A DNA stretch of 64,000 nucleotides, from positions 62,001 through 126,000 of the forward strand of contig NC_080079.1 in NCBI RefSeq assembly GCF_949987535.1, read 5' to 3'. The stretch comes from Balaenoptera acutorostrata (Eukaryota; Chordata; Mammalia; Artiodactyla; Balaenopteridae). Position 1 is the stretch's first letter; each line of letters starts with the position of its first letter. The notes beneath the pieces are model-generated. The model had not been told where the DNA came from. It searched no databases and saw only the letters and a program-made list of their open reading frames with translations. A program made the translations under genes and the position numbers. This document shows, piece after piece, positions 42,457 to 55,900 of this stretch.

Positions 42457-42874
42457 TGTATTAGTTTGCTGGGGCTGCCATAACAAAGTACCGTAGACTG
42501 GGTGGCATAAGCAATAGAAATTTATTCTCACGGTTCTGGAAGATATGTCCAAGATCAGGTGTCGGCAGGTTTGCTTTCTTCTGAGGGCTCTCTCCTTGGC
42601 CTGCAGGCAGCCGCCCTCTTGCTACCTCTTCACATGGCCTCTCCTCTGTGCGCAGCACCCCCCCCCTGCCCCCCGTCTCTGTGTGTCCTAATCTCCTCTT
42701 CTTATAAGGACACAGGCCAGATTGCATTAGGACCCACCCTAATGCCTAATTTCAACTTACTCACCCCTTTAAAAACCCTGTCTCCAAATACAGTCACATT
42801 CTGAGGTGCTGGGGGTTAGCAGTTCAACATATGGATTTGGCGGAGGGGAGGGACACACAATTCAGCCCATAACA
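42457..42874 (+). mobile_element. Solo LTR-like element inserted in the L1
   Basis: It runs from TGTATTAG to CCATAACA (TG...CA ends) over 418 bases, with 'ggggctgccataacaaagta', 'cttcttataaggacacag' and 'tctccaaatacagtcacatt'. It is probably an ERVL/MaLR-type LTR. No convincing target duplication is visible. Confidence 0.6.
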
Positions 42875-44750
42875 CCACATTAACAACGGTACAATATTAA
42901 GTCTTCTGATCCACAGAGGGGGAAAGTCTTTCCATTTATTTAGATTTAATTTACTTCAGTGAGGTTTTATAGTTTTCAGTGTTCAAGTTTTATACTTCTT
43001 TTGTTAATTTCTTCCTACTTTGTTTTTTGATGCTATTGTAAATGGAGCTTTTTCTTAATTTCACTTTTGTATAGTTCATTGGTAGTGTCTAGAAATACAA
43101 CTGAATTTTGTATATTGACTTTGCATTCTGCAACCTTGCTGAACTCATACAGTTCTAATAGTTTTTATACATTCCTTAGGATTTTCTATATACAGGATCA
43201 CATTATCTACGAATAGACACAGTTTTACTTCTTTGTTTCCAATTTGAACATCTTTCATTTCTTTTTCTTGTCTGATTGCTCTGGCACCTCCAGGACTATG
43301 TTGAATAGAAGTGGTGAGAGTGGGTATTCTTGTCTTGTTCCTGGTCTTAGGGAGAAAGCAATCTTTCACCATTGACTATAATGTTACCTGTGAGTTTTTA
43401 GTAGATGCCTTTTATCCGCTTCAGGAAGTTCCCACATATTCTTAGCTTTGTAGTGTTTTTATGATGAAAAGGTGTTGAATTTTGTCAAAAGCTATTTCTG
43501 CATCCATTGAGATGATCATGCAGCTTTTGCCTTTCATTGTGTAAGTATTGTGCATTACATTGATTTTTATATGTTAAATCAACCTAGCATTGCTGAGATA
43601 AATCCTACTTGGTCATGCCGTATAATTTTTTTCTATGTGTTGCTGGATTTGGTTAGCTAGTATTTTGCTGAGAATTTTTGAGTGTGTAGTCATAAGAGAT
43701 ATTGTATTTTTTTCTTATGATATCTGTATCTGGTTCTGGTAACTGGGTAATACAGCTCTCTTAAAATGAGCTGGGAAGTGTGTGTGAACAATTGGTATTA
43801 ATTTTCCTTTAAACATTTAGTAGAATTCACCATGAAGTCATGTGAGCCTAGAATCTTCCTTGCTGGAAGTTTTTTGATTACTTATTCAATCTCTTAACAT
43901 TATAGGTACATTCAGATTTTCTATTTCTTCTTAAGCCTGTTTTGGCAGTTGGTCTAGAAATTTGTTGGTTTTCTAGGAATTTGTCCATTTCTTCTAGGTT
44001 ATCTATTTTGTTGGCACACAGGTGCTTATAGTATCCTGTAGAATCATTTTTTTATTTCTGTAAGGTCATTCGTGATGCTCTCACTTTCATTCCTGATTTT
44101 AAGGATTTGAATCATCCCTCTTTTTTTCATGATCATTCTAGCCATATATGTTAAAATAATATTTTCAAAGTATCAATTTTGATTTAAATTTTTCCTCTAT
44201 TGTTTTTGTATTCCTATTTAATTGATTTCTACTCTAGAATTTATTACATCTTCCCTTCTTCTTGCTTTGGGTTTAACTGGCTCTTCTGCTTCTACTTAGT
44301 TAAGATGGAAAGTTAAGTTATTGATTTGAGATCTTTCTTCTTATTTAATGTAGGTGTTTACAGGTATAAATGGTATATGCATTACAGGTATAAGTTTTCC
44401 CCTAAGCAGTGCTTTAGCTGCATCTCCTATGTTTTCATATGTTGTGTTTTCAGTCTCATTCACCAAAAAATATTTTCTAATTTGCTTAGTGATTTCTTCT
44501 TTCACCCACTTGTTATTTAGAAGTATACTGTCTACTTCTCACATATTTTTTACTTTTCAAAATTTCCTTGTTATTGATATTTAATTTTATTCTCTTGTGG
44601 TCAGTGAATATATCTTGTGTGAATTCAATGTCTTTACATTTACTGAGACCCTAAGTTACAGCCTAATCCACAGTCTATCCTGGAGAATGTTCCATGTGTC
44701 CTTGAGAAGAATGTATATGTCACTGCTGATGGGTGAAGTGTGTTATATAT

Positions 44751-45366
44751 CAGCGGTCCCCAACCTTTTCGGCACCAGGGAACAGTTTTGTGGAAGACAA
44801 TTTTTCCGCAGACCGGGGAGGGGGGATGGTTTCAGGATGGTTCAAGCGCATTACATTTATTGTGCACTTTATTTCTATGATTATTACATTGTAATATATA
44901 ATGAAATAATTATACAACTCACCGTAATGCAGAATCAGTGGGAGCCCTGAACTTGTTTTCACTTGCCACTCACTGATAGGGTTTTGATATGGGTCTGCAA
45001 GCAGTTGATTTATTATGGTCTCTGTGCAGTCAAACCTCTCTGCTAATGATTATCTGTATTTGCAGCTGCTCCCCAGCGCTAGCCTCACCGGCTCAACTCC
45101 ACCTCAGATCATCAGGCATTAGAGTCTCACAAGGAGCGTGCAACCTAGATCCCTTGCATGCGCAGTTCACAGCAGGGTTGGCGCTCCTATGAGATTCTGA
45201 TGCCACCACTGATCTGACGGGAGGCGGAGCTCGGGCGGTAATGGGAGTGATGGGGAGCAGCTGTAAATACAGCCACTTGCCCACCACTCACCTCCTGCTG
45301 TGCAGCCCCGTTCCTAACAGGCCACGGACCGGTAGTGGTCCATGGCCCGGAGGTTGGGAACCCTTG
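44751..45366 (+). mobile_element. hAT/Charlie-like non-autonomous DNA transposon
   Basis: Its termini are inverted repeats: CAGCGGTCCCCAACCT at the left and AGGTTGGGAACCCTTG at the right. The 8 bases to the right, ctctagat, fit the hAT-Charlie target preference NTCTAGAN. The left copy (ttatatat) is diverged. It has no transposase frame. Confidence 0.7.
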
Positions 45367-45963
45367 CTCTAGATGACTATTAAATCTAGTTGGGTTTTAT
45401 TGTTGGTCAAGTCTTTTATTTCCTTGCTGATATTTTGCCTAGTTGTTCTCTATATACATTAATGAAAGGGGAGGATTGATGTCTCTAGCTAGTATTGATG
45501 AATTGTCTATTTCTCCTTTCAATTCTCTGAGTTTTTGATTAATCTAAATTTTGGGGCTCTGTTGTTAGGTACCTATATATTCATAATTGCTGTATCTTCC
45601 TCAGGATTGATTCTTTTATCATAACAAAATATCCTTGTTGTCTCCAGCAATAATTTTTGTCATAGAATCTATTTTGTTGGATGTTACTATAGAACTTCAG
45701 CTCTTTTTGGTTACTGTTTTCATAACACCTTTTTCTATCCTTTACTTTCAACCTTTTGCTGTCTTTGAATCTAAAATGTGTGTCTTATAGATCGTGTGAA
45801 AAATATCATTAAAAAACATCCATTCTGCCAATCTCTGCCCTTGATTTGAGTGTATAGTCTGTTTATATTTAATAAAGTTACTGATAAGGTAAGATTTACA
45901 TCTACCATTTTTCTATTCATTTTATGTGTGTCTGATGTCTTCTTTGGTCCTCTAACCTCTATT

Positions 45964-45965
<2 letters not shown>

Positions 45966-46011
<46 letters not shown>
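45966..46011. repeat. (TG)n microsatellite
   Basis: About 23 uninterrupted TG units, long enough to be polymorphic. Confidence 0.95.
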
Positions 46012-46014
<3 letters not shown>

Positions 46015-46701
46015 TAGCTATTTTCAAGTATGCTATTTTAATTCCATTCTTTGTCTAAGCTATATATTCATATACATTACATTACTTTATAATATAATTA
46101 ATGTATTATAATAGAGACTATAAATTATATATATTATTATATTATAATTATGAGTATTTTCTTATTGGTTGCCCTGGAGACTACAATGACCATCTTAACT
46201 TAAAATGATCTAATTTTATTAATACCAACTTAATTTCAATATTATTCAAAATTTGCCCCAATTTGACCTTGTTCTCTCTCCCGCTTTTGTGTAATTTTTG
46301 TCATACAAGTGACATCTTTATACATAGTAAGTCTATTGACACTTTTATAATTATTGATTTATGTGTTTTAAATTAGATAGAAGAAAAGGGTTACAAATGA
46401 AAATTCATTTACGCCATATGTAGTTACTTTTACTGTCACTTTCCATTTTGTCATGTGGATTTAAATTACTGTCTAGTATCTTTTCATTTTAGCCTGTAGT
46501 ACTCCCTTTAAGATTTCTTGTAAGACAGGCCTGCTATTGATGAATTCTCTCAATTTGGGTTTATCTGAGAATGTTTGAATCTCTCCTTCTTTTCTGAAGG
46601 ATTGTTTTTCTGGATATAGAATTCTTGACTGACAGTACAGTTGACCCATGAACAACATGGGTGAGCAACATGTGTGGGTCCACTTACTTATGTGTGGATT
46701 T

Positions 46702-46938
46702 GTTTTGTTTTGTTTTTTGGGTTTTAAAAACTATTTATTTATTTATTTGGCTGTGCTGGGTCTTAGTTGTGGCTCGCGGGATCTTTGATTTTTGTTGCAG
46801 CATGTGGGATTTTTAGCTGCAGCATGTGAAATCTTAGTTGTGGCATGTGGGATCTAATGCCCTGATCAGGGATCAAACCCAGGCCCCCTGCATTGGGAGC
46901 GCGGAGTCTTAGCCACTGGACTACCGGGGAAGTCCCTT
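46702..46938 (-). mobile_element. CHR-type SINE inside the Tigger-like element
   Basis: An antisense copy ending in 'ctaccggggaagtccc'. The duplication tgtggattt occurs at 46693-46701 and 46939-46947. Confidence 0.85.
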
Positions 46939-46965
46939 TGTGGATTTTTAAAAATAGTAAATACT

Positions 46966-47183
46966 CAAACTAGTGGTTTCCAGTGGGGACAGGGAAGGGG
47001 GAAGGAGCAATAAAGGGGTAGGGGAGTAAAAGGTGCAGATTATTAGGTATAAAATAAGCTACAGGGAATATAGCCAATATTTTATAATAACTATAAATGG
47101 AGTGTAACCTTTAAAAATTGTGAATCATTATATTGCACACCTGTAACTTATATACTACTGTACAGCAAATATACCTCAATAAC
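46966..47183 (+). mobile_element. 5'-truncated L1 3' UTR inside the Tigger-like element
   Basis: It contains 'tggtttccagtggggacagg', 'gctacagggaatatagccaa' and 'ctgtacagcaaatatacc'. A perfect 14-bp duplication, aaatagtaaatact, flanks it at 46952-46965 and 47184-47197. Confidence 0.8.
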
Positions 47184-48814
47184 AAATAGTAAATACTACA
47201 GTGCTACACGATCTGCAGTTGGTTGAGTTCTCAGATTTGGAACCATGGATACAGAAGAATCAAGTGTACAGAGGAGCATCTATAAGTTATATGCAAATTT
47301 TTGACTGTGTGGACAGTGGGAACCCCTAACCCCAGCATTGTTCAAGGGTCAACTGTATTTTTCTTTCTGCACTTGGATTATGTCATTTCACTGCCTCTGG
47401 CTCCCACAGTTTCTGGTGAGAAGTCAACTGTTATTTTATGGAGGATTGCTTACACATGGGGCTCACTTTCTCTTGCTGCTTTCACGGTTCCCCCTTTGTC
47501 TTTGTCTTCTGACAGTGTGACCATGAGGTATGTAGGTGTGGCTCTCCAGTTTATTTTACTTGGAGTTTGTTAAGTTTCTTGCATATGTAGATGAATGATT
47601 TTCATCGACTTTGGAAGTTTTCAGCAGTTATTTCTTCCAATAGTCTTTCTGTCCCCTTCTTCTTTTCTCTCCTCCTGAGGCTTCCATTATGCATATGTGG
47701 ATATTCTTGATGATGTCCTGCAGTTCTCCGAGGCAGTGTTCATTTTTCTTTATTTTGACATTTTGGTAGTGTTTTCATCACAGTTATGGAGGAGCAGATT
47801 TTCAGAGTTCTTAATCCACCATTCTGGAAGTGCTTCTCTTGCCTCTCCCTTTATCCCTTTCTCAGTGCTTATTCAAGTGCTTATTCAATAAAACATGAAA
47901 TTGCTTTTATTATTGGTTAGAAAGCCATTCCTATGTGCAAAAGAGGTTGGAATGTGAGCATTTAGCTTTTCCAGACTTTAAAAAGTGGATGTGTTCAAAG
48001 AAGAAAGTGATCGGAAATGGATGTTAGATTATCAGTTAATAGTGTGTGCCCTGCTATGGTTAGCAGTCTTCTGTGTATTCTTCCAATTTTTAAAAACTTA
48101 TATAAATACACACACACACACACATTTCCCTCCCAGAGAATTGTATCACAGTAATCACAAAATTATTATCTTAGCAATAATTATACCATAGGTATGTATT
48201 TTTAGACCTGGAACATACAACTCTTCATCATTCATCTTAATGACTGGAGAATATTTCATTTTGTGAATATTTCATAATTTGTCGATTTTGAGTTGATGAA
48301 CAGTTAGTTTTTCCCCAACCTTTTGCCATTACAAACAGTGCTGCAATGATATCCTTGCACATGTATTTTTGTTCAGATGTGCATATATTTCCATAAGATA
48401 GTTTTGTGAGGGTGGGGTTGTTAGATCATTAGGCATGCAGACTTAAGATGTGAATAGATACATAAAATTGCTCCTCAAAAAGGTTGAAGTACTTGAAAAT
48501 CCTTCCATAATAGTATAGGCGTGCTAATTTCTATGCATTTTTTCTGACACTGGATGCTGTCAGTTACTGACAACTGAGAAAATGTTATCTCATTACTCTA
48601 TTTTGCATTTCTCTGATCAATAAAGTTCATCAGCTTTTCACTCATTTATTAGCTATTTTAATTTTTAATTTAATGAAATATCTATTTATATATTTTTCCC
48701 TTTTTATTTTCGTGTTTAATATATTTCTTATGAGGTTTTTAGAACTTTAAAAAAAATAGGTATAGGTTTATTTTAAATATTATCATATTTTTATTTGTTT
48801 CATTTGTGAAAACA

Positions 48815-49150
48815 TTGTGGGGGCAGGGAGGGAGGAAACAAAGGCAACTTTCTTCCTGCGCAAAGGGTGTGATATTGACCCAGGAGGACAGGGTGAAAAT
48901 TGCTCAGTGTGCTCTCACGGGCTGAGGGCGGCCTGCGGTGAAACTTGGAAGAGAATTCCATCCGTTCCCTGGCAGTTGTACCGCGCCCAGGAACGTTCGG
49001 AAAAAATGTTGCCTGGTCCCTGGTCCCCAGTCAGAGGCCCCCAGTGAAGAAATGCGCGCCAAGAGGATCCAGACCAGGCCCTGAACCAGGGAGTCCGGCG
49101 ACGAGTCCCAGCCGCCCAGCGATTCTGATGGGTCCTGCTCCCTGGACTGC
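48815..49150. other. GC-rich block of unknown origin within L1 sequence
   Basis: About 335 bases of much higher GC content than both flanks, with several CpGs ('gtaccgcgcccagg', 'gtccggcgacgagtccc'). No long frame, splice pattern or known repeat is evident. Confidence 0.45.
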
Positions 49151-49347
49151 CGGTTGTTCTAGAACTCTTTATATATCCATATCAAATAAATATTTGTTAT
49201 TTTCCTGTTTTATGCGTTGAAAATAATTTCTCCCAGTCTCTTGTTTGATTTGTCATATAGAAATTTAGATTTTTATGTAGTTAAAAATTTCAGAACTTTT
49301 CCTTTATGGCTTTCAGAATTTAGATCATGCTTAACAAGACTTTCTCG

Positions 49348-49494
49348 GACTTTCCTGGCGGTCCCGTGGTTAAGACCCTGCGCTCCCAATGCAGGGGGCC
49401 CAGGTTCCATCCCTAGTCAGGGAACTAGATCCTGCATGCATGCTGCAACTAAGACACAGTGCAGCCCAAATAAATATTAATAAAGAAAAAAAAA
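49348..49494 (+). mobile_element. Short CHR/Bov-tA-like SINE
   Basis: Begins 'ggactttcctggcggtcc', with an A-rich tail. A short duplication, actttctc, flanks it at 49340-49347 and 49495-49502. Confidence 0.75.
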
Positions 49495-50233
49495 AACTTT
49501 CTCTATCTTGAGATTACAAAACACTTCTATTATATTTTTGTCTCTGTTAATTACTTTTTAATCGTGTAATGTAACACTTGTCTTAAATCTATGTGATCTC
49601 GTCATTTCTAAGTAAGATGTGCTGATTTCTCACATTATAATCATGTTTTGTTAAATGCTGCTTTATTTTAAAAGTTACTTTGATATATTCAATGCACATT
49701 AAGACTGGTGATTTATTTTTTAAAGAATTGTACCTTTTAGCAGCAGAAACATATTTTTGTCCCCTTTGATAATTGTTGACACATATTTTCTTTTGTTCAT
49801 CCCAGCATTTTAAGATCTCTATGCCATTTTGTCCTTGAGAAATGCCTGGTACAATCCGAGAGCTTTGACATAATTAAAAATTCTTTCTTTTTAACAGGAG
49901 AATTATGTCACATTTATTGTGACTGCTGGTAAATATGGCTTTATGATATATATCCTTTCCCTATTAGTTGCTGAATTTGTCATATTTTGTTTGTTCCTTT
50001 TCTTCTGTGACGCTTTGGTGTCTTTATGTTCTGTTGTTATTCTACTAATGATTACCCTTAAGTCTGAAAGTACACATAGACTTATTAACCTGAAGAGTTC
50101 TTTTGATCTGAGCAAAAAGAGACCTTTAGCTTACTTTTCTTCTCCACTTTCCACGCAATATACCACTCTGCCCCAACTCAGGAATTTAGTTTCATAATAT
50201 TAGTTTTAAGTATGTTTAAATGTATTTTCTTCT

Positions 50234-50385
50234 GTTGTTGTTGTTTTTTTTTTAATATTTATTTATTTGGCTGCACCATGTCTTTGTTGCAGCATGCGGG
50301 ATCTAGTTCCCTGAGCAGGGATTGAACCTGGGCCCCCTGCATTGGGAGCGTGGAGTCTTAACCACTGGACCACCAGGGAAATTCC
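50234..50385 (-). mobile_element. Short CHR/Bov-tA-like SINE
   Basis: An antisense copy ending in 'ggaccaccagggaaattcc'. The duplication tattttcttct occurs at 50223-50233 and 50386-50396. Confidence 0.8.
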
Positions 50386-50560
50386 TATTTTCTTCTATTT
50401 TTGAAAGTCAACTTTTGCAATTGCATGAATATTTATAGCCATCTTATCAAGTCATTATTTTCCTTTAAATATACGCTTTACTGGTCTCTTTGCCTGTTAA
50501 TTTTACATTATATCTTTTTCTTGGATTCCGGCTCCTAGAAGTGTAAAATCTACACTCAAA

Positions 50561-51700
50561 CAGGTCTTACGGGGAGAGGATGGACTACATGTTTGGAATA
50601 TCCAGTGAGCTTTTTCCCCTCAAGACTGCTGCTGGGCTGTAACCCCCACAGGCTCCTTGACCTCCCTCCATGGGCCAAGCTCTCCTTAGCGGTAGATTCT
50701 GTGGTAACAGTATTTTCTATCAGGTTGATTCTGTGCACTGACTTTCCCTTCCTTCTTACTCACAAGAAGGACACACAACTATCCCAGAAGTTCCTTAAGA
50801 GGCGATCCAGTAGCCATGAATCCTTAGACCACAGACGTAAAATGTATTACTTCTCTGGGCACCCAAAAGGCTGTGGATAAGCAAGAAGGAGTGGAGTAGA
50901 GTGGGAGCTGAAAATAGGATGCTCTCCTGGAAATTCCCTCTTCCTTTGTAGGTAAAACGTTTGCGAACAGCCACATAGAAATATGGGCAGGTAAGTATGT
51001 GACATTTAATGCACTCATGGCTAAAAAGAATGACCTTGACAAAAGCCAAAATCTCTTCCAAGTAAAACAAAAGCAGAGAACACACAACCTCCCAGTGTCC
51101 AAAGGGCGAGCTGGCTTGGCCCAGGAACAAAATTTTTCACATCAAAGGGACTGGGGATTATAAGTGTATGTTCTCTCATCTGTCCCCTGGCTCTGCATTC
51201 ATCTCAGAGCTGCTGTTTAAAATTCCGGGAGCAAGCAACACAGTGCAGAAGAGTTAGCCCCGCGGGGTGGAGGAAGGGGGTCTCCTGAATTCCAGGGGTG
51301 TGGCTTCCGCTTACCGAGACTCCAAAGGAGATGGCAGCACAGAGCGGTGGTGGGGCTTGGCAACAGAAGGGTCCCCCAAAGGGCAGTGATGCCTGTGGAA
51401 GATGGATGGACCCAGAGAGAGGACCAGCCACTGCAGGACCCACCAGAGGGCCCAGAGGAGAGGCAAAAGGAAAAAGCCTAAAGCAAACTTGTCCTTTATT
51501 ATCTTTCATATCATCCTTGGTACATTGAAAAGAACGTATGAGGAATTCCTCATGTAAATCAAGGTATAAGAACAGTGAACACCAAGCAATCCGCTGCTAA
51601 TCCCAGAACGACCACCTCACTTCCAGCTGCACCTGCCTGCCTCTGTCCTGTCCCTGTGCCTCCAGAGGTGACCACTGCCCCAAATTTCCCTTCTGGTATT
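50561..51700. other. Intergenic, no gene recognised
   Basis: Two short opposed open frames at 51204-51528 have no family signature and overlap each other, so I do not call them. Confidence 0.35.
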
Positions 51701-53160
51701 CTCGGTGGTTTTCTTGCTGATGTTTTCACATTGTTTCATTTTTCTTATTTTTGAATTTCTAGAAGTGATTCCATCATTACCTCTAGGCGCCCTGTGAGCT
51801 GTGGCTGGGGGTCAGTGACCAGGACTGTCCACTACCCATCAGATTATTCCCACATTTCTGCTGCTGCAAAGAGTGATGCTCAGGCCTTTTTCATGCATGC
51901 TTCCTGGAGCACCTTGCAGGAACCTCTCTAGGCCAGGAGTCTCAAGGGCTACGTGATACATGTCACTTCTTAGGTGTTTCAACCCATTTAACTCTTACCA
52001 GCATGTCCAAGTGTTCCTGTCCATTCACAACACTTAATACTAACGGAGTCCTTAATTTTTACCCAACTAATGGGCATAAAATGGTATTTAATTCTGGTCC
52101 CAATTTGCATTTCTCTGATTATGAATGAAGTAGAGAATCTCTTTATATATGTTTATTCATCAGACTTGTATCTTCTTCTGTAAAATGCCTACTCATGTGC
52201 CTGCTCTTCTCTTGTGGTTTCTGTCTTATTCTCATGGTTTGTAGGACTGCTTTATGTATTGTAGCTAATGACTCTTTTTCAGTTTTATGTGTTGCAATGA
52301 TATTTTTCCTCTTTTTGGGCTTCCTTTTCATACTATGGCATTTTTTAAAAAATAAATGGATACTTTAAAATTATCGATCTTATATTTTGGAGCTAGCACT
52401 TTTTTGGGTTTAAAAATCTGTCCTTGCCCTGGAAAGATCAGAAGGATAGTTGCCCATATTTAAAGTTTTACATTTCACATTTACATCTTAAATCCATGTG
52501 GAACTGATTTTGTGTACGGTAAGGGCTAAGGATAAAATCTGTTTTTCCCGTATAGATATTAATCACCCCAGGACGATTAACTAGGCTTTATGGCTCATAC
52601 ATGCAATTTAAGTGTGGTGCACAGACTGATGCTGTCTGTGAATGGTCTGCTCTGTCGGTGCTGAGACCAGGACAGAAACTGAGAGGAAGCAGTGACATAG
52701 AAACTTTGACATTGCCGTGCTTACCAAGCACATGATCTTTTTTCCAGTAAGTCACTTCTATCATGTTTTGAAAAAATATTGGCTCATAACAGGTTGCAAA
52801 ATAACAAAAACCATGCAATAAACCAACTCTGTACTACAGGTAGTCAGAGAAGCACTGGCCCGAATGAGGCCCATTTATGTAAATGTTCAGGTAATGCTTG
52901 AAAAGTTACATGTGCTGTGATGGTGAGGTTATTCAAATGTCTTTCTTGCTATTAAAAATATTTGCTTGTTGGCTTGACTTCATGATGGACACAGCACTAT
53001 TAATAGCTTCAGATCTCTCCCAGTAGGCCAATCAGTTTTTATTTTAGAGACTTTGAGACTATTTTATCAGGTACATTGACGTTAGTATGCCTGATAATAC
53101 CTTCTGCCTCATAGTCTATTTTGTTTGACATTGATGTCGCTACCCTGGTTTCCTGTATAA
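51700..53160 (-). mobile_element. Old L1 pieces, antisense
   Basis: Phrases such as 'ggcataaaatggtatttaat', 'atttgcatttctctgatta' and 'ttgtttgacattgatgtcgc' read as a decayed antisense L1. Boundaries are approximate. Confidence 0.55.
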
Positions 53161-53258
53161 TGTATTAAAGGCCAACTGGCAGAGACCAAAGGGTAACTTG
53201 TGAGACCAAAGGGTCACTGGTGGGGCTGCTGTTGGCTTACATACATCCGAAGCCTATC

Positions 53259-53645
53259 TCAGGGATGGGGGATTTGGGAACGAGACTTACATGTCTCACA
53301 AGAGACTATGGCCCAGTCTAACAATACACAATCTTCTTTAAATTTCACACCCCTCCACTGAATGGGGGGAACCTCAGCTAACCATCCAAGGAAACATGGG
53401 GTAATGAACTTGTCAGGGCCGTGCTGTTCATCATCCAGAAGAGTGACCCAACTTGCTGGCAATCCATTTTCTCTCCTCCATTTCTGGCGCACAAAACGAC
53501 GTTCAGTTTTTTCAAAGATTAGGTGAGAAAAAATGGAAACATTAAGAGGATTGGGAGAAATATTGGCCACAAAGGAAAATTCACATTGGGAGAAATGATA
53601 AGGTGAAAATAACGTATATGAGCAAAAAACTAATTGATGAATCAA
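53259..53645 (-). other. Unassigned 128-codon open frame
   Basis: A minus-strand frame of 128 codons in AT-rich sequence, whose neighbourhood does not read as L1. The C-terminal half (WRRENGLPASWVTLL onward) looks protein-like, with varied composition. It could be a remnant of an endogenous retroviral or other retroposed gene, but I recognise no motif and give it no function. Confidence 0.25.
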
Positions 53646-54520
53646 ATCTTCATTGGATATTTAAATGGAGAAACTAATACAGAGGAAGACCATTTGAGTA
53701 AAATTAAATGGAAAAAAGTTAGACATAGTTTATACAGGAAATTGACCACATATTAGACCACATTAAATGAATTCTAATGAAAAGTCATCAATGTTGGCAC
53801 AATTCTGTTTTAAAAGTGCATATTTATGACAAAATGTCCTCTGAATTAAAATATCCCTACAGTAAAAACACAGAGAATAAACATTCTGGCCCAAAGGTCT
53901 CCGGCCTTCCTTCCTTTTAAGTTGGTCAGGGAGGAGAGCTTCAGCTGCAGTTGTGGGCTCCCTGGTTAAACAGCGAGGAGCGGGAGACCACTCATGGTTA
54001 CACCGTGTTTCAGCTCTACAGCCTGCATTTTTCTAATCTAGTAAGTAGAGTTGTCTGGCACTTATCTAATCCAAGGTACAATTAAATTTGCCCAAACACA
54101 GTGTTATCAATCCCAGAGGCACATCAGAATCAAGAGAGCTTTAAAAAAATACTGATTCCAGAACGCCCTAAAACAATCACACTGGACTCTCTGGGTAGGA
54201 GGCATGGGCACGAGGGAGAAGCCATGTGCAGCCAGGATGAAGAGCACTGCCTCATAGACGACACCCGCCAGTGCTCTTCAGTGGAGAGGCTGGAGAGGTT
54301 GTATGAATGGCCCAAAGGAAATGGAAAGGATAAAGGAAAGGCACAGTGGGAGGGTCCATGATGGAAAAAAGGAAAGAGGAGCAATGGGTCCAGAGAATAC
54401 AAAGAAGCAAGAAGGAAGAGTGTGACTAAGAGATGGAAACAGTCCATGCAAAGTCCATCTCAGTCAAAGTGGAAAAGGAAGAGCAGAGCACACCCAAGTC
54501 ATTATTTCCTTTGCTATGCC

Positions 54521-54637
54521 AATGATGATAACAGTGACAGTGACAATAATGATGATGGTGATGGTGGTGGTGATGATGATGGTGATAGGGATGACGGTGT
54601 TGATGATGGTGATAAAGATAACAATGACGATGATCAC
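54521..54637. repeat. (GAT)n-rich imperfect trinucleotide repeat
   Basis: About 115 bases of GATGAT, GGTGAT and GACGAT units. Any frame through it gives runs of Asp or His, which is an artefact of the repeat. Confidence 0.9.
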
Positions 54638-55239
54638 TAAGATTGTAAGAGGCATCCATCTCAGGAAACTAGGCATTATTTTCTGGGCTTAAACCATATG
54701 GGGGTCCGGACGCTTTCAATATATTTAATGTATTGGGAGGGTTCATAAGCAGAAAGTCTGACAGTTTTATTAATAGCACCAGAAATAAAACTCTACCTAA
54801 AGTGCCAGACTTTATATCTTGCTTTTTCTTTAACACTGCGGTTATTTATGGGGATAATCTGTAATACACTGTGTAAGCTAATGTGTGCCAAGAGACAACC
54901 CTGCACAGTTTAGACTCCTGGAGAGCATGTCAGGAGGCAACCTTTGCAGGGAGCTGAATAAGGAACTATCTCAAGAGTTAGGTCAACCTGCCAAAGTCCA
55001 CATTTAAGCAATGCTGATGGCATTCTGTGTAAAGCTAGTGATACGTTGCTTCTGATAGTAAGGTTGGGGATGTCATCAACAGATATGTCTCAAAAGTTCT
55101 GCTTTTTCATTAATTTGATTTCAGTTTCTAACTAAAGAAGATTGGAGGAATTATTTTTTAACTATTTCTAACTCTTGATTTTTGAAAGAATGTGGAGTAC
55201 AACATGTTTATATTTTATAATTTGCTAAGATTTACTTTG

Positions 55240-55900
55240 TTATTTTATTTTTCAAAATTCTCATATGTAAAATCGGCTTCTCTTTCTTTTGGTGTACAGG
55301 TCTATGAATTTTAATACCAGTAGTTTTGTGCAACCACCACCGCTATGACCAGGTACAAAGCAGTTGTATCATCTCAAAAACTTCATCCTGATACTCACTT
55401 ACAGTCCAACAACCGCCCGCCTCCTTCTCATAACTCCAGCCAACTGCTGGTCGGTTCTTGGTCACTATAGTTTTTCTTTTGATGGATGTCATATAAATGG
55501 GCTCAGTGAATGTAACCTTTTGGGACTGGATTATTTCACATAACAAAATGCCTTTGAGATCCATGCAAGTGGTTGTTAGTGTCAATAGCTCATATAATAT
55601 TTTTTTTTCATTTTATGTTTTCTTACTTTATGTATAACACTTCGTGTTTCTGCATTTAAATAATTTGAATTAAAATGACAAGAGTTAAGAGTTGTATCTT
55701 TATAAATCAACATTTTTTTTGATGTTACTTATTATATTTATACTTTTTCTATTTGAGTTGTATTAAATATTTAGCTTCACTGATTTTTTAAAAAGTTTTG
55801 TGAATTCAGAACTTAAAATTTTAAAATGTTAATATTGTTATTTTGGTATTACTCAAAATAAATACCGAAACAAAACACTGTTATTGCTATTTTGCTTGGG
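55240..55900 (-). mobile_element. Old L1 fragment, antisense
   Basis: Antisense L1 3'-region phrases such as 'ggattatttcacataacaaa' and 'gcctttgagatccatgcaag' are present. Confidence 0.55.

Larger units (their letters stand above)
46638..47355 (+). mobile_element. Tigger-like (Tc1/mariner) DNA transposon with nested insertions
   Basis: The inverted ends CAGTTGACCCATGAACAAC (46638) and GTTCAAGGGTCAACTG (to 47355) are flanked by TA on both sides (46636-46637 and 47356-47357), the mariner-type target duplication. A SINE and an L1 tail lie inside, so the element itself is only about 260 bases. Confidence 0.75.
48100..50560 (-). mobile_element. Old L1 pieces, antisense
   Basis: Decayed antisense L1 phrases such as 'accttttgccattacaaaca' and 'aatttgcttgatt'-like runs continue through this interval. 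SINEs interrupt it at 49348 and 50234, and a GC-rich block at 48815-49150 stands out from it. Boundaries are approximate. Confidence 0.5.

Noticed and set aside
54422..54676. Asp-rich and His-rich open frames
   Set aside because: They are translations of the (GAT)n microsatellite.
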